From Anaeromyxobacter paludicola (GTDB lineage Bacteria; Myxococcota; Myxococcia; Myxococcales; Anaeromyxobacteraceae), in the NCBI RefSeq assembly GCF_023169965.1, contig NZ_AP025592.1, forward strand, positions 2,542,001 to 2,606,000: DNA of 64,000 nt, given 5' to 3'. The notes below the pieces were generated by a model that was given only the letters and a program-made list of their open reading frames with translations, had not been told where the DNA came from and searched no databases. A program made the position numbers and the translations under genes. This document shows positions 60,835 to 64,000 of the stretch, in pieces. How positions within the stretch are numbered: position 1 is the first letter of the stretch; every line of letters starts with the position of its first letter.

Positions 60835-62403
60835 TTGAACTACCCGGTCTGGCAGCTCGAGATGGGAGGCGGGCTGCTCATCGCGCTCGTCGCCGTCACC
60901 CACGTCTTCGTCTCGCACTTCGCCGTGGGCGGCGGGCTCTTCCTGGTGATGGCGGAGCGGCGGGCCTACCGCACCCAGGACGCCGGGCTCCTCGACTGGC
61001 TCCGGCGCCACGCCCGGTTCTTCGCCCTCCTCACGCTCGTGTTCGGGGCGGTCTCCGGCGTCGGGATCTGGTTCACCATCGGCCTCGTCCACCCCGCCGC
61101 CACCTCGGCGCTCATCCACGTCTTCGTGTGGGGCTGGGCCATCGAGTGGGTCTTCTTCTTCGTCGAGATCGCGGCGGCGGTGATCTACGCCTCGACCTGG
61201 GACCGGCTCGACCGGCGCACCCACCTCGCGGTCGGCTGGATCTACTTCGTCGCCGCCTTCATGAGCCTCGTGGTCATCAACGGCATCCTGGCGTTCATGT
61301 TCACGCCGGGGGCCTGGCTCGACCCGGCGACGCGCTCCTTCTGGACCGGCTTCTTCAACCCCACCTACTTCCCGCAGCTCCTCGTCCGCACGCTCGCGGC
61401 GGTGGCCTTCGCCGGCCTCTACGTCTTCGCCACCGCCTGGCGCGCGCCGCTCGCCGAGCGCCCCAAGCTCGCCCGCTACGCCGCCCTCTGGGCGCTCCCC
61501 GCCACCCTCGCCGGCCCGCTCGCGGCGGTGCTCTACCTCCAGGCCGCCCCCGGGGCGAAGGACCTGGTGTTCGGCACGGCGATCCCCGGCGCGACCCACT
61601 CGTTCCGGATGGTGATCGGGTGCGCCGTGCTCTACGGCCTCCTGCTCGCCGCGGTGGCGCTCCTCGCGAGGCGCCGGCCCGGGATCGTGTCGCTCCCCAC
61701 CGGCGTCGCGCTCCTCGTCCTCGGATACGGCTCGATCGCCGGCGCCGAGTTCGTGCGCGAGTCGATCCGCAAGCCCTACGTCATCGGCAACCCGCAGGCC
61801 GGCTACCTCTACGTGAACGGCCTCACGCCGGCCGACACCGCCCGCGCGCAAGCGTCCGGGCTCCTCGCCGAGGCCCGCTGGGTGAAGGGCAAGGACGGCG
61901 CGCCGCTCGCCGGCGCCGAGCGCGGGGCCGAGGTGTTCCGGGTCGCCTGCCGCGGCTGCCACTCGCTCGCGGGCTACCGGCCCATCCGCAAGTACGTGGA
62001 CGGCAAGCCGGTCGCCGCCATCGCCACGATGGTCGGCCGGCTCGACAAGCTGCGCGGCCGGATGCCGCCCTTCCCCGGCGCCGCCGACGAGGCCCACGAC
62101 CTCGCCCTCTACCTCGGCGGCCTGGACGGCGAGCTCGAGCCGCAGGAGCCGGCCCCCGGCGGCGCCAAGGTGGCCGACGCCAAGGCGCTGCTCCAGGACA
62201 AGTGCCTCGCCTGCCACGACCTCGACGGCAAGGGCTCGAACCCGCTCCGGCCCAAGGTGAAGGGTTGGAGCGCCGCGGTGGCCTACGAGAAGCTCGGCAA
62301 GCTCTCTCAGCTCAACGCCGGGATGATGGGCATGGACGTCACCGACGAGGCCGAGCGCAAGACGCTCGCCGGCTACCTCGCCACCCTGGCCACGGAGAAC
62401 TAG
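60835..62403 (+). CDS. Cytochrome bd-superfamily oxidase subunit I with C-terminal dihaem cytochrome c
   Basis: This 522-residue membrane protein begins with a CydA-like helical core: H23 and H28 in [18 protein letters not shown], then [18 protein letters not shown] with E104 and E111, which resemble the haem-site and proton-path glutamates of CydA. A periplasmic C-terminal part carries two c-type haem motifs, CRGCH (C372-H376) and CLACH (C457-H461). Such fusions are known from genome surveys as bd-family members that probably take electrons from cytochrome c. There is no recognisable long Q-loop. The TTG at 60835 has a GGAGG site; no ATG gives the first helix in full. It is 2 nt upstream of its partner subunit. 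Confidence 0.8.
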   Translation: MNYPVWQLEMGGGLLIALVAVTHVFVSHFAVGGGLFLVMAERRAYRTQDAGLLDWLRRHARFFALLTLVFGAVSGVGIWFTIGLVHPAATSALIHVFVWGWAIEWVFFFVEIAAAVIYASTWDRLDRRTHLAVGWIYFVAAFMSLVVINGILAFMFTPGAWLDPATRSFWTGFFNPTYFPQLLVRTLAAVAFAGLYVFATAWRAPLAERPKLARYAALWALPATLAGPLAAVLYLQAAPGAKDLVFGTAIPGATHSFRMVIGCAVLYGLLLAAVALLARRRPGIVSLPTGVALLVLGYGSIAGAEFVRESIRKPYVIGNPQAGYLYVNGLTPADTARAQASGLLAEARWVKGKDGAPLAGAERGAEVFRVACRGCHSLAGYRPIRKYVDGKPVAAIATMVGRLDKLRGRMPPFPGAADEAHDLALYLGGLDGELEPQEPAPGGAKVADAKALLQDKCLACHDLDGKGSNPLRPKVKGWSAAVAYEKLGKLSQLNAGMMGMDVTDEAERKTLAGYLATLATEN

Positions 62404-62405
62404 AG

Positions 62406-63518
62406 ATGAACGAGCCGCTCGTCTTCCCGGCCGTGGACGCGATCCCGCTGCCCGCGCCGGTCTGGCTGCTCCAGGTCTTCCTCACCCTCTGCTTCACGCT
62501 CCACGTCGTGCCGATGACCGTGACGCTGGGCGGCGGCTTCTGGGCGCTCGCCGCTCGCGCCAAGGGGGCCGACCCCGCGTTCGCCGCGCTCGCCCACCGG
62601 ATGGGCAAGTGGCTGCCGTACTGGACCGCCGCCGCGGTCACCACCGGCGTGGCCGCGCTGCTCTTCCTGCAGGTGCTCTATGGCCCGGCGTTCTACGCGG
62701 CGAGCGTGCTCATGGCGTGGCCGTGGCTCTCGGTCGTCGCGCTCGTGCTCGTCGGCTACTACGGCTACTACTTCCGCGCGTACCGCGACGAGCAGAGCCC
62801 GCGGGCGGCGTTCGCGGTGGGCGCGGTGGCGTTCGCCGCCTTCCTCGCCGTCTCGTTCCTCTACTCGAACGTGATGACGCTCATGATCGCGCCGGCCCGC
62901 CACTACCGCATGTACCTCGCGGACGCGGGCGGGACCTGGCTCAACCTCGCCGACCCGACGCTCGGCGCGCGCTGGCTCCACATGGTGCTCGGCGCCGTCG
63001 CCATCGGCGGGCTCTGGGTGGCCGCGCTCGGCGCGCTCGCGGTGAAGCGCGGCGAGGAGGACGCGGGTCGCAAGGTGCTCGCCTTCGGCGCGCGCGGGTT
63101 CGCGCTCGCGACGCTGGCCGAGGTGGTGAGCGGGTTCTGGTTCCTGGCGGCCTTGCCGCGGGACCAGAAGGTCCTCTTCATGGGCGGCAGCGGGCGCGCG
63201 ACGGGCTACCTCGTCGCCAGCCTGCTCCTCACCTTCTCGGTGGTGCTCATCGCCTTCCGGGCGCCCGGCAAGGCGCAGCCGCTCCGCGCCGTGATCTCCG
63301 CCGCCGGCCACGTGCTCGCCGTGATCGTGCTCATGATCGCCATGCGCGGCGCCATCCGCGCCGAGGCGCTGCGCGGCGTGCTCGAGCTCTCTTCCATGAG
63401 GGCGGAGCCGCAGTGGGGGGTGATCGGGATCTTCCTCGTGCTGCTGGTGGCCGGGCTCGGCACGGTGGCCTGGATGCTGCTTCAGGTGCGGCGGGCGGCG
63501 CCGGAGGGGGCGCGGTAG
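62406..63518 (+). CDS. Second membrane subunit of the c-haem bd-type oxidase
   Basis: This 370-residue protein has about nine predicted helices ([51 protein letters not shown] and others) and no cofactor motif. It resembles the CydA-related or CydB-like partner found next to c-haem-fused subunits of the bd superfamily. His in [13 protein letters not shown] is at the place of an N-terminal haem-ligand His, so a duplicated CydA-like core without the fused cytochrome is possible. It starts 2 nt after the upstream stop and must be co-translated. Confidence 0.7.
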   Translation: MNEPLVFPAVDAIPLPAPVWLLQVFLTLCFTLHVVPMTVTLGGGFWALAARAKGADPAFAALAHRMGKWLPYWTAAAVTTGVAALLFLQVLYGPAFYAASVLMAWPWLSVVALVLVGYYGYYFRAYRDEQSPRAAFAVGAVAFAAFLAVSFLYSNVMTLMIAPARHYRMYLADAGGTWLNLADPTLGARWLHMVLGAVAIGGLWVAALGALAVKRGEEDAGRKVLAFGARGFALATLAEVVSGFWFLAALPRDQKVLFMGGSGRATGYLVASLLLTFSVVLIAFRAPGKAQPLRAVISAAGHVLAVIVLMIAMRGAIRAEALRGVLELSSMRAEPQWGVIGIFLVLLVAGLGTVAWMLLQVRRAAPEGAR

Positions 63519-63865
63519 CGGGCCGCTGAGGCGCGCGCTCAGCAGGTTGCTGTTCAGAGACCGGCTGCGCTCCCGCGCCGGGGTGTGCTCCGGGCGCTGA
63601 GCTCCGCGCCGGCTCGGTGCGACACGGCCGGCCCGCGCGGTCGGGGTTGATCACGTGCGCGCCTGCGGAACTCCGCCGCCCGGCTGCGCCGGTCGTCGTC
63701 GGGCAGTCCTCGGCGCGCTCACGAGGCACGACGGGCGCGGCCCGGCACACGAGGTACTCATGGCGGCGCTCCGCAAGGCGCCCTCCGCCCACCCCGGCGC
63801 TTCGCTCCGCAGGGTCGCGCGAATCGGTCCGAGCTTCCGAGCCGCGTTGTGGGATCCTAGCAACC
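63519..63865. other. Non-coding region with a dispersed repeat near the right edge
   Basis: These 347 nt contain no credible gene. They include the second copy of the 56-bp dispersed repeat at 63757-63812. The remainder is GC-rich and falls in G+C towards 63900, where a different gene begins. Confidence 0.55.
63757..63812 (-). repeat. 56-bp dispersed repeat, copy 2 (inverted relative to copy 1)
   Basis: The reverse complement of this segment equals 45684-45739 at 54 of 56 positions; the differences are G/A and T/G. It lies 18 kb from the first copy and 54 nt before a partial gene at the window edge. Confidence 0.8.
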
Positions 63866-64000
63866 ATGCCCTGCGCAAAATGCGAAGCGATCGTCGAGAC
63901 GCCTAACGTCCCTCACGTCGTACGCACTTGTGAAGGATGCGGCCGCGAACTTCGCGTCCCGTCGCCGGGTCCGCACGGAATCGGGATCATGGTGCCCGAG
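63866..64000 (+). CDS. Start of a zinc-ribbon protein, cut by the window edge
   Basis: An open frame from the ATG at 63866 runs to the end of the window (45 codons). It begins MPCAKCEAIVETP and has a second CxxC in TCEGCGREL, so a short zinc ribbon is likely. Its codon use is less GC-biased than that of the upstream oxidase genes, like other acquired segments. No ribosome-binding site is strong. The rest and the function lie outside the window. Confidence 0.45.
   Translation, partial: MPCAKCEAIVETPNVPHVVRTCEGCGRELRVPSPGPHGIGIMVPE

Overview
The window is a stretch of very high G+C bacterial chromosome (about 70-75 % by eye) with tightly packed genes, many GTG starts and 4-nt stop/start overlaps. 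Gene content (Hyb-type uptake hydrogenase with a full Hyp set, an octaheme cytochrome with a porin, a molybdoenzyme respiratory complex under a sigma-54 activator, a REC-GGDEF protein, a LolCDE-like export operon and a c-haem-fused bd-type oxidase) suggests a facultatively anaerobic, respiratory Myxococcota/deltaproteobacterium, most like Anaeromyxobacter. That assignment is inference; there is no rRNA or other phylogenetic marker beyond proS, pyrF and maeB.

Layout. 0-4 kb: a minus-strand three-gene molybdoenzyme operon (catalytic subunit, four-cluster ferredoxin, NrfD-type membrane anchor) divergent from its probable sigma-54 activator. 5.5-7.7 kb: a peptidoglycan pair (MepK-like DD-endopeptidase and LdtD-like L,D-transpeptidase). 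8-13.5 kb: a GGDEF protein with a degenerate receiver, a DUF190-CBS protein, a TSUP permease, small exported proteins and a nitronate monooxygenase. 13.6-18.3 kb: a branched-chain amino-acid ABC transporter with a fused LivM-LivG subunit, followed by a palindrome-rich convergent intergenic region and a papain-like peptidase.

19.6-31.8 kb: the centrepiece, hybOABC followed by a terminator and tandem 93-bp repeats, then hybD-hypFCDEAB. An FNR-like box lies upstream of hybO. 32.6-35.9 kb: an outer-membrane porin, a small periplasmic protein and an octaheme c-type cytochrome of the OTR type. Together these could route electrons from hydrogen through menaquinone to periplasmic or extracellular acceptors (inference).

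36-45 kb: an aminotransferase, a LarA-family nickel-enzyme homologue, NDH-2, a PlsC acyltransferase, an amidase and a redox-Cys protein, then a lower-GC patch with a Pro/Thr-rich lipoprotein and a RAYT-type transposase inside a 1-kb element bounded by 21-bp inverted repeats. 45.9-49.1 kb: malic enzyme MaeB, a DUF302 protein and a histone-H1-like basic protein. 49.1-55.5 kb: a minus-strand five-gene ABC/LolA-like/outer-membrane operon. 55.5-60.7 kb: a CPXCG protein, a Smr protein with a probable leaderless mRNA, an HExxH protein, pyrF and proS. 60.8-63.5 kb: a two-gene bd-superfamily oxidase whose large subunit carries two c-type haem motifs. The right edge holds a second copy of a 56-bp dispersed repeat and the start of a zinc-ribbon gene that runs off the window.
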